Origin: an uncultured Flavobacteriales bacterium | GTDB lineage: Bacteria > Bacteroidota > Bacteroidia > Flavobacteriales_E > Vicingaceae | NCBI GenBank assembly: GCA_913059105.1 | Contig: CAJXRL010000173.1 | Span: 1-5,983, forward strand | Direction of reading: 5' to 3' | Length of the DNA: 5,983 bases | Shown: positions 1 through 5,983 of the stretch, one piece after another | Layout: the number at the start of each line of letters is the position of its first letter | Position numbering within the stretch: the stretch's first letter is position 1 | Made by a program: the position numbers and the translations under genes | Notes under the pieces: model-generated | Told to the model about the DNA's origin: nothing | The model's input: the letters and a program-made list of their open reading frames with translations, nothing else | The model's database searches: none

Positions 1-47
1 GAGATTTCTGCCTGTCTCGTGGGCTCGGAGATGTGTATAAGAGACAG
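1..47 (+). other. Nextera i7-side sequencing adapter (artefact)
   Basis: This is not genomic sequence. Positions 1-5 match the end of the Illumina P7 primer, 6-13 (TTCTGCCT) are an i7 index that I recall as Nextera N703, 14-28 (GTCTCGTGGGCTCGG) are the read-2 adapter, and 29-47 (AGATGTGTATAAGAGACAG) are the 19-bp Tn5 mosaic end used for tagmentation. The reverse complement of the same block, with the same index, stands at the other end of the window. Genomic sequence begins at position 48. Confidence 0.98.
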
Positions 48-199
48 GAGTTGGACCGATTAACAAAACGGTTACTGTATCTTCAAATGGTACAATTGCT
101 TCAAAAGTATTGAGAATTAAAGGGAATGTTTTGGTAAAAGAAACAGCTCCTGTATTAAAAGAAAATAGCTTAGCGCCTAAGGCGATAAACTTAAATTAA
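48..199 (+). CDS. DUF1573 domain-containing protein, C-terminal end only (partial)
   Basis: An open frame with codons starting at position 50 runs from the adapter junction to a TAA at 197-199 and gives about 49 residues. It begins VGPINKTVTVSSNGTIASKV and continues into LRIKGNVLVKE. This pattern, a beta strand, a short turn, then a strand ending in LRIKG-V, is what I know from the C-terminal end of DUF1573 proteins. These are Ig-like (ASPM/Hydin-like) exported or lipoproteins of unknown function that are common in Bacteroidota. The last roughly 20 residues (ETAPVLKEN and on) form a polar tail outside the domain. The 5' part, including any signal peptide, is lost to the contig break. A terminator follows 14 bases after the stop. 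The family call rests on a short stretch; another Ig-like protein is possible. Confidence 0.72.
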
Positions 200-212
200 G
201 TAATACACATTC

Positions 213-246
213 AAAAACCTCATCGAGCAATCGATGAGGTTTTTTT
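213..246 (+). terminator. Rho-independent terminator, 14-bp stem, possibly bidirectional
   Basis: The arms AAAAACCTCATCGA (213-226) and TCGATGAGGTTTTT (231-244) are perfectly complementary around a GCAA tetraloop (227-230), which is a GNRA-type loop. A run of seven T (240-246) completes it. It lies 14 bases after the stop of the DUF1573-like gene and about 65 bases before the next start, so it ends that transcript and isolates the NTF2-like gene. The A-tract on the left arm would serve as a U-tract for transcription arriving from the right, so it could work both ways. Confidence 0.93.
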
Positions 247-310
247 GTGCCCATAAAAAAGCCAAATCAAGTAAAACAGAAGAATAGCTATCTTTAATCA
301 AAATCAACTC

Positions 311-775
311 ATGCAGAATAAAGAGCTCATTCAAAAATTTTATACAGCTTTCTCAGATGGAGATTCGGACTCCATGATTGCTTGTTACCATGAAGATGTT
401 GTTTTTGAAGACCCAGCATTTGGAGAACTAAATGGAGATAAGGCAAAATCGATGTGGAAAATGCTTGTAGGCAGACGAAAAGAAAGTGAAACAACTATTT
501 CATTTAACGTTTTGAACGACCATCACGCTGAATGGGTAGCTCAGTATAAGTATGGACCAAACAAAAGGCCTGTTACAAATAAGATTAGTTCAAAATTCGA
601 ATTTCAAGATGCGAAAATAATTCACCATACTGACTATTTCAGTTTGTGGAAATGGACTAGACAGGCGCTTGGAACAAGTGGTTTTTTGTTGGGTTGGTCC
701 ACCTTTATGAGAAAGAAAATTCAGGCTACAACTAATAAATTATTGGCTAAATATATGATGCAGCAGAAAAATTAA
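311..775 (+). CDS. Nuclear transport factor 2 (NTF2/SnoaL-like) family protein
   Basis: This 154-residue protein, probably cytoplasmic, has the features of a SnoaL-like small alpha+beta barrel. An N-terminal helix, LIQKFYTAFSDGDSDSMIACY (about 6-26), leads into HEDVVFEDPAFGEL (27-40). A strand region at 62-104 follows, then HHTDYFSLWKWTRQ (105-118), which ends the barrel. The Asp34, His105/His106 and Asp108 positions face the pocket in known members of this fold. The tail after 118 (LGTSGFLLGW, then a basic helix) is, as I recall, typical of the bacterial subfamily with W-W-R-ALG-G-LLGW ends. Members bind or turn over small hydrophobic ligands, but the substrate here cannot be told. No Shine-Dalgarno precedes the ATG, which is usual in Bacteroidota. 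The gene sits alone after a terminator and converges on the hydrolase gene, sharing TTAA with its stop codon. Confidence 0.88.
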   Translation: MQNKELIQKFYTAFSDGDSDSMIACYHEDVVFEDPAFGELNGDKAKSMWKMLVGRRKESETTISFNVLNDHHAEWVAQYKYGPNKRPVTNKISSKFEFQDAKIIHHTDYFSLWKWTRQALGTSGFLLGWSTFMRKKIQATTNKLLAKYMMQQKN

Positions 776-1566
776 TGCTTTAAAAAATCTTCCAACGCGG
801 ACCAATACTGCTCAAATTGAGCTTGATTATTATGCCCTGCCTGCTCTAAGTTTATCATTTTTACTTGATTGAATTCTTGAGACAATTTCAATCCACTTTC
901 ATATGATACTACCTCATCTTTTCCTGACAATAATACCAAAGTAGGACAAGAAACAAAATCCGCCATTTTGTTCGATTCGAAACGATAATTCAGTAACCAA
1001 TTTATTGGTAAAAAAGGAAACTTATTCTTTGCGACAGAAACTATGCTATAAAAGGGGGTTTCTAAAATCAATTTCTGTGGATTATTATTTGATGCAACAT
1101 GAGTAGCAAAAGCAGTTCCCAACGAACGACCATAAACTATAATTTGGTTCTCAGGGTACTGTGTTTTGGCGTAATCATAGAAGACCCGTGCATCGCCGTA
1201 CATCAGCTCTTCAGAGAATTCGCCTTGACTCTTTCCATAACCCCGATAATCCATAACTATTAGGTCATAATCATACTTTAGCAATGGTTGAATAATTGTG
1301 CCCCATCTACTTAGGTTGCCTGCATTTCCGTGAAAGTAAAGTATTACTCCTTTCGAGCTATCTGCTTTAAAATGTAGTGCATTTAGGGATGTTCCATTAT
1401 TTTCGATGTTGAACTCTTTTACTGGGGAAGAGAATGAGTATTTATAATTTTGCTCTAAAGATTCCGGGATAAAGATCAATGACTCTTGAAAGGTATAAAG
1501 GCTGATCACGACCAAAAGATATCCGCTTAATAAAAACAGAACCACTCGTTTTAGCATTTTCATCAT
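772..1566 (-). CDS. Membrane-anchored alpha/beta hydrolase (BEM46/ABHD13-like), second gene of pair
   Basis: This 264-residue serine hydrolase begins with a hydrophobic helix (about 6-25) and no cleavage site, so it is likely anchored in the inner membrane. The alpha/beta-hydrolase motifs are in order: HGNAGN at 79-84 (oxyanion side), DYRGYGKSQG at 106-115, the nucleophile elbow GRSLG at 146-150 with Ser148, the acid Asp217 in SGKDEVV, and His245 in AGHNN. The triad therefore looks complete. The order and anchor resemble BEM46/ABHD13-type hydrolases; the substrate (ester, thioester or peptide) is unknown. Its ATG overlaps the TGA of the upstream paralogue in ATGA, which implies translational coupling. 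In-frame Met codons at 1, 2 and 4 leave the start open: AAAGGA abuts Met1 but lies 9 bases before Met4 (1557), a better Shine-Dalgarno distance. The gene ends in a four-base overlap with the convergent NTF2-like gene. Confidence 0.9.
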   Translation of the reverse strand: MMKMLKRVVLFLLSGYLLVVISLYTFQESLIFIPESLEQNYKYSFSSPVKEFNIENNGTSLNALHFKADSSKGVILYFHGNAGNLSRWGTIIQPLLKYDYDLIVMDYRGYGKSQGEFSEELMYGDARVFYDYAKTQYPENQIIVYGRSLGTAFATHVASNNNPQKLILETPFYSIVSVAKNKFPFLPINWLLNYRFESNKMADFVSCPTLVLLSGKDEVVSYESGLKLSQEFNQVKMINLEQAGHNNQAQFEQYWSALEDFLKH

Positions 1567-2426
1567 TCCTTTGAATTATGCTTTACTTTATGACTAGTCG
1601 TTCCTAAATCTACTTCTATTGGTTTGTTGTTTATTATTTCTGCCAACATTTTATGATAGGATTCAAAGGTATTTAAATTTTTATGTCCGCCTCCAATCAC
1701 TGAATAAAGTCTGGTTTGATTTGGCTTTATTTTAGACAGCTTAACAGAACTTTTAAAAGGAATTAATTTGTCATTTGTACCATGAATAATGTGAATTGGG
1801 CACTCTACATACTTCAACCACTTATAGGTAGGAATTGGATATTTAAGAATAAGAGACATTGGCATAAAAGGAGCATATCGTGCAGTTACCTTTCTCAGAC
1901 TATAATAAGGCGCATCCAGAATCAACATTCTAGGTTCATTAGTAGAAGCTAATTTTGTAGCGAAACCAGAACCTAACGACCTACCATAAAGAATAATATA
2001 CTTCTCATCTACCTTCTCCTTCATTTTATTGTAAATGAGCTGAAGGTCATTTTTAATGGCTTTTTGTGTTCGCCTGCCTGTACTTTTTCCAAAACCACGA
2101 TAGTCAATCATAATGACATCATAGCTATGACGTGTAAAGTCCACAGCAAATTTCCCCCAGCCTTTCATGCTTTTAGAGTTGCCCTTCAAGTAAAGCACAA
2201 CTCCTTTAGGTTTTTCCACTTTAAAATGCAATCCATTAATTAACGCTCCATCCCTTGTTTTAATGTTATATTCTTCTACCTCCTGATTGTCATAAAAATA
2301 TTGAAAATCTTTATCCAATTTTTCAGGTTTAAAGAGCAAATAGTCCTGTAAATAGTATAACAACACACTAACAACTATGTAGATAACTACAACAACTAAA
2401 CTAATGTACAACCAATTTGGCATCAT
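1563..2426 (-). CDS. Membrane-anchored alpha/beta hydrolase with KGN in place of HGN, first gene of pair
   Basis: This 287-residue protein is clearly paralogous to the next gene on the same strand. It has an N-terminal membrane helix (about 5-26), DYRGFGKSTG at 108-117, GRSLG at 148-152 with Ser150 as nucleophile, Asp219 in HGTNDKLIP and His248 in GGGHKN. The Ser-Asp-His triad is therefore present. The odd point is the strand-3 turn, which reads YLKGNSKS (79-86) where the partner reads YFHGNAGN: Lys81 replaces the usual His beside the oxyanion hole. I think this variant occurs in other Bacteroidota homologues, so it may mark a subfamily and not decay. A polar tail of about 18 residues after 269 is absent from the partner. 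The frame opens with two Met codons (2426 and 2423). The gene is first in the operon, with a promoter candidate just upstream. The substrate is unknown. Confidence 0.89.
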   Translation of the reverse strand: MMPNWLYISLVVVVIYIVVSVLLYYLQDYLLFKPEKLDKDFQYFYDNQEVEEYNIKTRDGALINGLHFKVEKPKGVVLYLKGNSKSMKGWGKFAVDFTRHSYDVIMIDYRGFGKSTGRRTQKAIKNDLQLIYNKMKEKVDEKYIILYGRSLGSGFATKLASTNEPRMLILDAPYYSLRKVTARYAPFMPMSLILKYPIPTYKWLKYVECPIHIIHGTNDKLIPFKSSVKLSKIKPNQTRLYSVIGGGHKNLNTFESYHKMLAEIINNKPIEVDLGTTSHKVKHNSKE

Positions 2427-2430
2427 AGCC

Positions 2431-2460
2431 CTAAAGTAAGATTTTTTAAATAGTGAACAA
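2431..2460 (-). promoter_or_regulatory. Candidate Bacteroidota promoter for the hydrolase pair
   Basis: On the minus strand, TACTTTAG (2438-2431) matches the Bacteroidota -7 consensus TAnnTTTG with one mismatch. It is preceded at a 19-base gap by TTG (2460-2458), the -33 element, which is within the spacing described for Flavobacterium promoters. The box ends only four bases before the first ATG, so a transcript from here would be leaderless or nearly so. In A+T-rich DNA such near matches arise by chance, so confidence is modest. Confidence 0.4.
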
Positions 2461-2482
2461 TTGAACTATTCTTACGAATAAG

Positions 2483-2494
2483 TCTTTTAAAAGA
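2483..2494. repeat. 12-bp perfect palindrome in the divergent intergenic region
   Basis: TCTTTTAAAAGA is its own reverse complement. It lies between the two divergent genes, 15 bases before the exact TAnnTTTG box of the NA37-type gene and so over its -33 region, where no TTG is present. That is a plausible place for a dimeric regulator or activator, but an A+T-only core of this size can arise by chance. Confidence 0.35.
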
Positions 2495-2509
2495 TCAAAT
2501 CACATAGCT

Positions 2510-2517
2510 TACTTTTG
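2510..2517 (+). promoter_or_regulatory. TAnnTTTG -7 promoter box for the NA37-type gene
   Basis: TACTTTTG is an exact match to the Bacteroidota sigma-factor -7 consensus TAnnTTTG. It ends 20 bases before the ATG at 2538, giving a short A-rich leader. No TTG stands 17-23 bases upstream; that place holds the palindrome at 2483-2494. Confidence 0.6.
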
Positions 2518-2537
2518 CCTTCCGAAAAAACAAAAGT

Positions 2538-3584
2538 ATGTTCAACTATAATTACTGCGAAATTGAAGAATTGGCTACACACCATGTAGGCAATAAAAAC
2601 AACGAAGGGAAACTACATTTATCCAATACCACTCTTGCGCCTGACGATGAAGGCTTGAAAGAGTTGCTATTACGATACTTTTTAAAACCTTTTGTAGCAC
2701 ATGAGCTTTACAACTTTACTTTTTCAGGAGGTGATTTTGAGATGAATCCTGTTTTTAAGTATTCTGAATCAATCTTTCAAGATAAAATTCCTTTTTTAGA
2801 AAACAGTATTAAAATCGCCCAGTATCTTTTTGATTTGAGCATTCACCCAAACATTAAGCCGGGAGATTTATTTGTAGTTCGTTTTTCGAATTTAAAGTTA
2901 AACGATGAAACTGTTGAAGCGGTAGGAATTTTTAAAGCGGAGACCGCGCATCCTTTTTTATTGGTTGAGAATGAAGAAGAGGATCCAAACATTTATGCTG
3001 TAAATGGCATTAACGTAGACAAACTTGACAAAGGTTGTATTGTTTTTAATCAAGGCCGAAATGATGGTTACAAGGTTGCTATTGTAGACAAAGCAAACAA
3101 AGAAGAGGAAGCTAAATACTGGAAAGACAACTTCTTAAACTTAAAACCTTGCAGCGACGAGTTTCATCATACAAAGACCTTCCTGAATATTGCTAAAAGC
3201 TATGTTACTGAAAAGATGGATGAAGATTTTGAGATGGAAAGAACCGATAAAATTGACATTCTAAATCGATCTGTTGAATATTTCAAAAGCAACGAAAGTT
3301 TCAACAAAGAAGACTTTGAAGAAACCGTTTTCCAGAATGAAGAGGTCATTAATTCCTTTCGTTCGTACGACAGTAATTTTCGAGAAGCAAACGAAATTGA
3401 AATTAAAGATGAATTCGATATCTCTGACCAAGCTGTAAAAAAACAGTCAAAATTTTTCAAAAGCATTCTAAAATTGGACAAGAATTTCCACGTATACATT
3501 CACGGGAACAAAGACATGATAGAGCGTGGAGTTGAAAGTGACGGACGAAAGTTTTACAAAATATATTTTGAGAAAGAAGAGTAA
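2538..3584 (+). CDS. Nucleoid-associated protein, NA37/YejK (NdpA) family
   Basis: This 348-residue soluble, acidic protein has no signal peptide or membrane helix. Features I recognise from the NA37 family (PF04245, E. coli YejK/NdpA) are: the early ATHHVGNKNNEGKLHLS (13-29) with the conserved VGNK; a helical stretch with LLLRYFLKPF (43-52); GDLFVVRFSNL followed by EAVGIFKAET at about 110-136; a Cys-containing strand GCIVFNQGRNDGYKVAIVD; and AKYWKDNFLNLKPC at about 192-205, the usual YWKD-FL segment. The length is near the family norm. Known members bind DNA and copurify with the nucleoid; the exact role is unsettled. The ATG is the first in frame after a TAG at 2505-2507 and follows an exact TAnnTTTG box. 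There is no Shine-Dalgarno. The gene is divergent from the hydrolase pair and appears monocistronic. The family call is firm; the molecular function in Bacteroidota is inferred. Confidence 0.88.
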   Translation: MFNYNYCEIEELATHHVGNKNNEGKLHLSNTTLAPDDEGLKELLLRYFLKPFVAHELYNFTFSGGDFEMNPVFKYSESIFQDKIPFLENSIKIAQYLFDLSIHPNIKPGDLFVVRFSNLKLNDETVEAVGIFKAETAHPFLLVENEEEDPNIYAVNGINVDKLDKGCIVFNQGRNDGYKVAIVDKANKEEEAKYWKDNFLNLKPCSDEFHHTKTFLNIAKSYVTEKMDEDFEMERTDKIDILNRSVEYFKSNESFNKEDFEETVFQNEEVINSFRSYDSNFREANEIEIKDEFDISDQAVKKQSKFFKSILKLDKNFHVYIHGNKDMIERGVESDGRKFYKIYFEKEE

Positions 3585-3796
3585 TTTGAATATTCTATTC
3601 TAGCCAGTAATAAAATTCCATATTGAAAACTGCAGCACATTTCGAACTTTGACCGGCTGCAATAAATCCAATTATTTAAGTCTTTTTTAATCAATAAGAA
3701 ACTGCGCTAATTATATAAATTTCATTGCTTCGCTTATATTTTATATCTTTTCCGCGTTAATTATTTTATTCGTTTAAAGCTGACTAACAAAAAATA
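3585..3796. other. A+T-rich intergenic spacer, 212 bp
   Basis: I see no gene here. It holds a weak inverted repeat, TGCAGC (3631-3636) with GCTGCA (3656-3661) around a 19-base gap, which has no directly following T-run and so is a poor terminator. It also holds a near-repeated GCGcTAATTAT (3704-3714) and GCGtTAATTAT (3754-3764), and several one-mismatch versions of TAnnTTTG. One of these, TATCTTTT at 3744-3751, has a TTG at 3725-3727, a gap of 16. The kinase promoter is presumably here but cannot be picked out. Confidence 0.6.
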
Positions 3797-5934
3797 ATGC
3801 AGGCATTTATCAAAGGTTTTATTCTACTTCTTTTCATTCTCGGAAATTCAGCTTTTGCTCAAGAAGAGCAAATAATTCCCAACAGAAATGAAACACATTC
3901 AGTTAGAGTCGAAGAATATAGAGCATACATGGATCAATTGCAAAGATCAATGGTTGACGCTAACGATTCTCTGATGGTTGACTCGTATTCAAAATTATCT
4001 CGTTTCTATTCTCTAAGTTATAACGTTGAGAAAGCAAATTATTACAAAGATTTAGAAATAAAACTTCTAGAGGAAAACTTTTCCGTTGATACTACTAGAC
4101 TTTATTTAGCCATATTAGAAAAGATCTCGATTGGCGATAATTTCAAATCAAAAATAGAAAATAAGGACGTAATATTTGAAATATTGGATTACGCCAGTCG
4201 GGAAGTTAATAGTGATTCAATACATACCGAATTAATTCGCATGAGTACGGCAATTTATTTGTCTTCTTTAATTCGCGACAATCGATTTGATGAGTACAGT
4301 GAGTTTTATACCCAACTCTATCCGGCATTATTAAATAAGCTGAAAAAAAATAACAAGCACAGTTATTATCGAGCGATGGGCACAATCAAAGAATCTAAAC
4401 AAGAATCGGATAGCTCTATTTATTTCATGAATAAAGCTGGAATTGAATTTAAGCTGAGTAAAAACCATAACATCTATTATAAATCGAATTTTTTCTATCG
4501 TTACGGACAGCTCTTAGAACGACAAAATCATGAAGAAGAAGCAATAAAGCAATACGTTTATGCCTTAACAATTGCAGAAGAGGTGGGCTATGTGCCATTT
4601 ATGTTGCAATCTTCGAGGCGATTATTGGAATTAAGCATTAGAAATAAAGAGGTTGAAAACGCCTTAAAATATGCCAATTTAAATTATGAACTACAAAAAG
4701 ACATCAGTGATTTAGCTAGCAGTGAAGCCTTGCTGAAAATTGAAATGGAAAAAGAGAATGAATTAGCTGAAATTGAACTTGAAAAAATAGCGTTGGAGAA
4801 CAAAGCTAAAATGGAAGTAGTTCGGAATAGGAAAAACATATTCTTAATTACAGGAATAGCTCTTTTAATTTTGATTATTGGATTATGGAATCGTTATCGT
4901 TTTATTTTTAGAGCAAAAAAGAAACTTGAAGGAGAAAAAGAAAAGACCGAAAAAGCGATTTTAAAAGCAGAAGCGTTGAAAGTTCAGGCAGAGAAAGAAA
5001 AGAAAAGAGCCGAAGAAAGCGAAGCTTTTGAACGACAATTTCTAGCTAATATGAGTCACGAAATCAGAACTCCAATGAATGCAGTGATGGGCATGACTAG
5101 CCTTGTATTAGACACCAAGTTGAATGATAAACAACGAGACTATGTAAAGGGCATTCAATTATCATCGGAAAATTTATTGCACATTATAAACGATATACTT
5201 GACCTCTCTAAAATTGAAGCAGGGAAGATGGAACTTGAAAATATCGATTTCTCTATAAGCGACACGATTGATCAGGTAAAAAGAACCTTATTGCATAGAG
5301 CCGCAGATAAAGGCCTCGAACTAAAATCTTCAATTTCCTCAGATGTCAAAAATGTTGTACTTGGTGACCCATTTAGACTATCACAAGTATTAATAAATTT
5401 GATAGGTAATGCCATAAAATTTACAGAGAACGGTAGTGTATCAATTACCGTTATAAATGTTGAGGACAAAGTGAAAATTTCTATTTCGGATACGGGGATA
5501 GGGATTTCCAAGGGTAAGTTGAAGGAAGTTTTTAAGAATTTTACCCAAGCTCATGTTTCAGATAACAGAAAGTACGGTGGCACCGGATTGGGCTTAAGTA
5601 TTTCCAAACAATTGGTCGAAAAAATGGGTGGCAACATTACTATTGAAAGTGAAGAAGGCATTGGTACAACGTTCTCTGTACATCTTAACTTTGTTCCTGG
5701 GGATGAAAACTTATTACGCGAAAGAACCAATTTGAAGAATGACGTTGATGGCTCAATATTAGACGGAATAAACGTTCTGGTTGTTGATGACAATGAGTTC
5801 AATAGAATAGTAGCTGGAGACATCCTTCAATCTAAGGCAAATCTTACCATAGTCGAAGCTGTAAATGGCCAGGAAGCTTTTGATTTAATGAAAGCTACAA
5901 ATTTCGATGTAGTCCTAATGGATGTACAAATGCC
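3797..5934 (+). CDS. Hybrid sensor histidine kinase with TPR-like sensor, 3' truncated
   Basis: The frame gives 712 full residues plus CC, which must be Pro713, before the adapter. The ATG is the first in frame after a TAA at 3785-3787. In order: a signal peptide ending AFA at 21; a helical periplasmic sensor (about 22-300) with TPR-like repeats clearest at 225-295; a coiled coil (about 300-345); one membrane helix (348-364); a cytoplasmic signalling coil (to about 415); HisKA with NMSHEIRTP and phospho-His421; HATPase_c with Asn538 in NAIKFT, DTGIGI at 565-570 and GGTGLGL at 594-600; then a receiver starting INVLVVDDNE (658-667) with acidic Asp664/Asp665 and phospho-acceptor Asp709 in MDVQMP. 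About half the receiver is lost, including the later Thr/Ser and Lys, along with any DNA-binding or HPt domain. It should autophosphorylate His421 and pass phosphate to Asp709. The signal sensed is unknown. No partner regulator is in the window. Confidence 0.95.
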
Positions 5935-5983
5935 CTGTCTCTTATACACATCTCCGAGCCCACGAGACAGGCAGAAATCTCGT
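5935..5983 (-). other. Nextera i7-side sequencing adapter (artefact)
   Basis: CTGTCTCTTATACACATCT (5935-5953) is the Tn5 mosaic end. It is followed by CCGAGCCCACGAGAC (5954-5968), the index AGGCAGAA (5969-5976) and part of P7 (5977-5983). It mirrors the left-end block, including the index. It interrupts the kinase gene; the frame stays open through the adapter, so any residues called after Pro713 (CLLYTSPSPRD and on) are artefact. Confidence 0.98.

Noticed and set aside
289..296. TATCTTTA as a -7 promoter box for the NTF2-like gene
   Set aside because: It lacks the final G, has no TTG at the expected distance upstream, and similar near matches are frequent in this A+T-rich sequence.
3200..3499. 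Minus-strand open frame of 99 codons
   Set aside because: It lies wholly antisense within the NA37-type gene, whose family motifs are clear; its Ser/Phe-rich translation reflects complementary A+T-rich codons and shows no domain.
3631..3661. TGCAGC/GCTGCA inverted repeat as terminator of the NA37-type gene
   Set aside because: The arms are only 6 bp, the loop is 19 bases, and no T-run directly follows; it is too weak to call.
3713..3746. ATATAAA/TTTATAT inverted repeat before the kinase gene
   Set aside because: Seven A/T-only pairs across a 20-base gap are expected by chance in this composition.
5272..5823. Two minus-strand open frames (5272-5511 and 5551-5823)
   Set aside because: Both are antisense to the kinase HATPase_c and receiver regions, which carry unmistakable motifs; their translations resemble no protein I know.
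48..5934. CRISPR array, tRNA, rRNA, toxin-antitoxin pair or defence island
   Set aside because: I looked for repeated spacers, cloverleaf ends, rRNA cores and small paired genes on both strands and saw none.
1..5983. Composite transposon with inverted terminal repeats of Tn5 mosaic-end type
   Set aside because: The repeats contain Illumina index and P7 sequence, there is no transposase and no target-site duplication. They are library adapters.

Overview
The window is one A+T-rich contig that fits Bacteroidota (Flavobacteriales- or Cytophagales-like). The evidence is: a DUF1573-type protein end; an NA37-type nucleoid-associated protein; a hybrid histidine kinase with a secreted, TPR-like sensor region; near-absence of Shine-Dalgarno sequences before the starts; and an exact TAnnTTTG promoter box of the Bacteroidota type. 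The genus cannot be told from this sequence.

Both ends are not genomic. Positions 1-47 and 5935-5983 are Illumina Nextera (Tn5 tagmentation) i7-side adapters, complete with the 19-bp mosaic end, the same 8-nt index and part of P7. Real sequence runs from about 48 to 5934, and the first and last genes are cut by the adapters, not by biology.

Layout: (1) 48-199, the 3' end of a DUF1573-like gene on +, closed by a strong 14-bp-stem terminator (213-246). (2) 311-775, an NTF2/SnoaL-like protein on +, convergent with (3) a two-gene minus-strand operon of paralogous membrane-anchored alpha/beta hydrolases (2426 down to 772). These two overlap by ATGA, and the second shares TTAA with the NTF2 gene's stop. 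(4) A 111-bp divergent intergenic region (2427-2537) with promoter candidates for both directions and a 12-bp perfect palindrome. (5) 2538-3584, an NA37-type nucleoid-associated protein on +. (6) A 212-bp A+T-rich spacer. (7) 3797-5934, a hybrid sensor histidine kinase on +: signal peptide, helical/TPR sensor, one membrane helix, HisKA, HATPase_c, and a receiver domain cut just after its phospho-acceptor Asp.

The genes look like ordinary chromosomal housekeeping or accessory genes. Apart from the coupled hydrolase pair I see no evidence that they form one pathway. I found no mobile element, CRISPR array, RNA gene or defence system, and I do not think the window holds an undescribed system. 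The points worth checking are the artefactual ends, the Lys substitution at the oxyanion-side HGN motif of one hydrolase, and the architecture of the NA37 promoter region.
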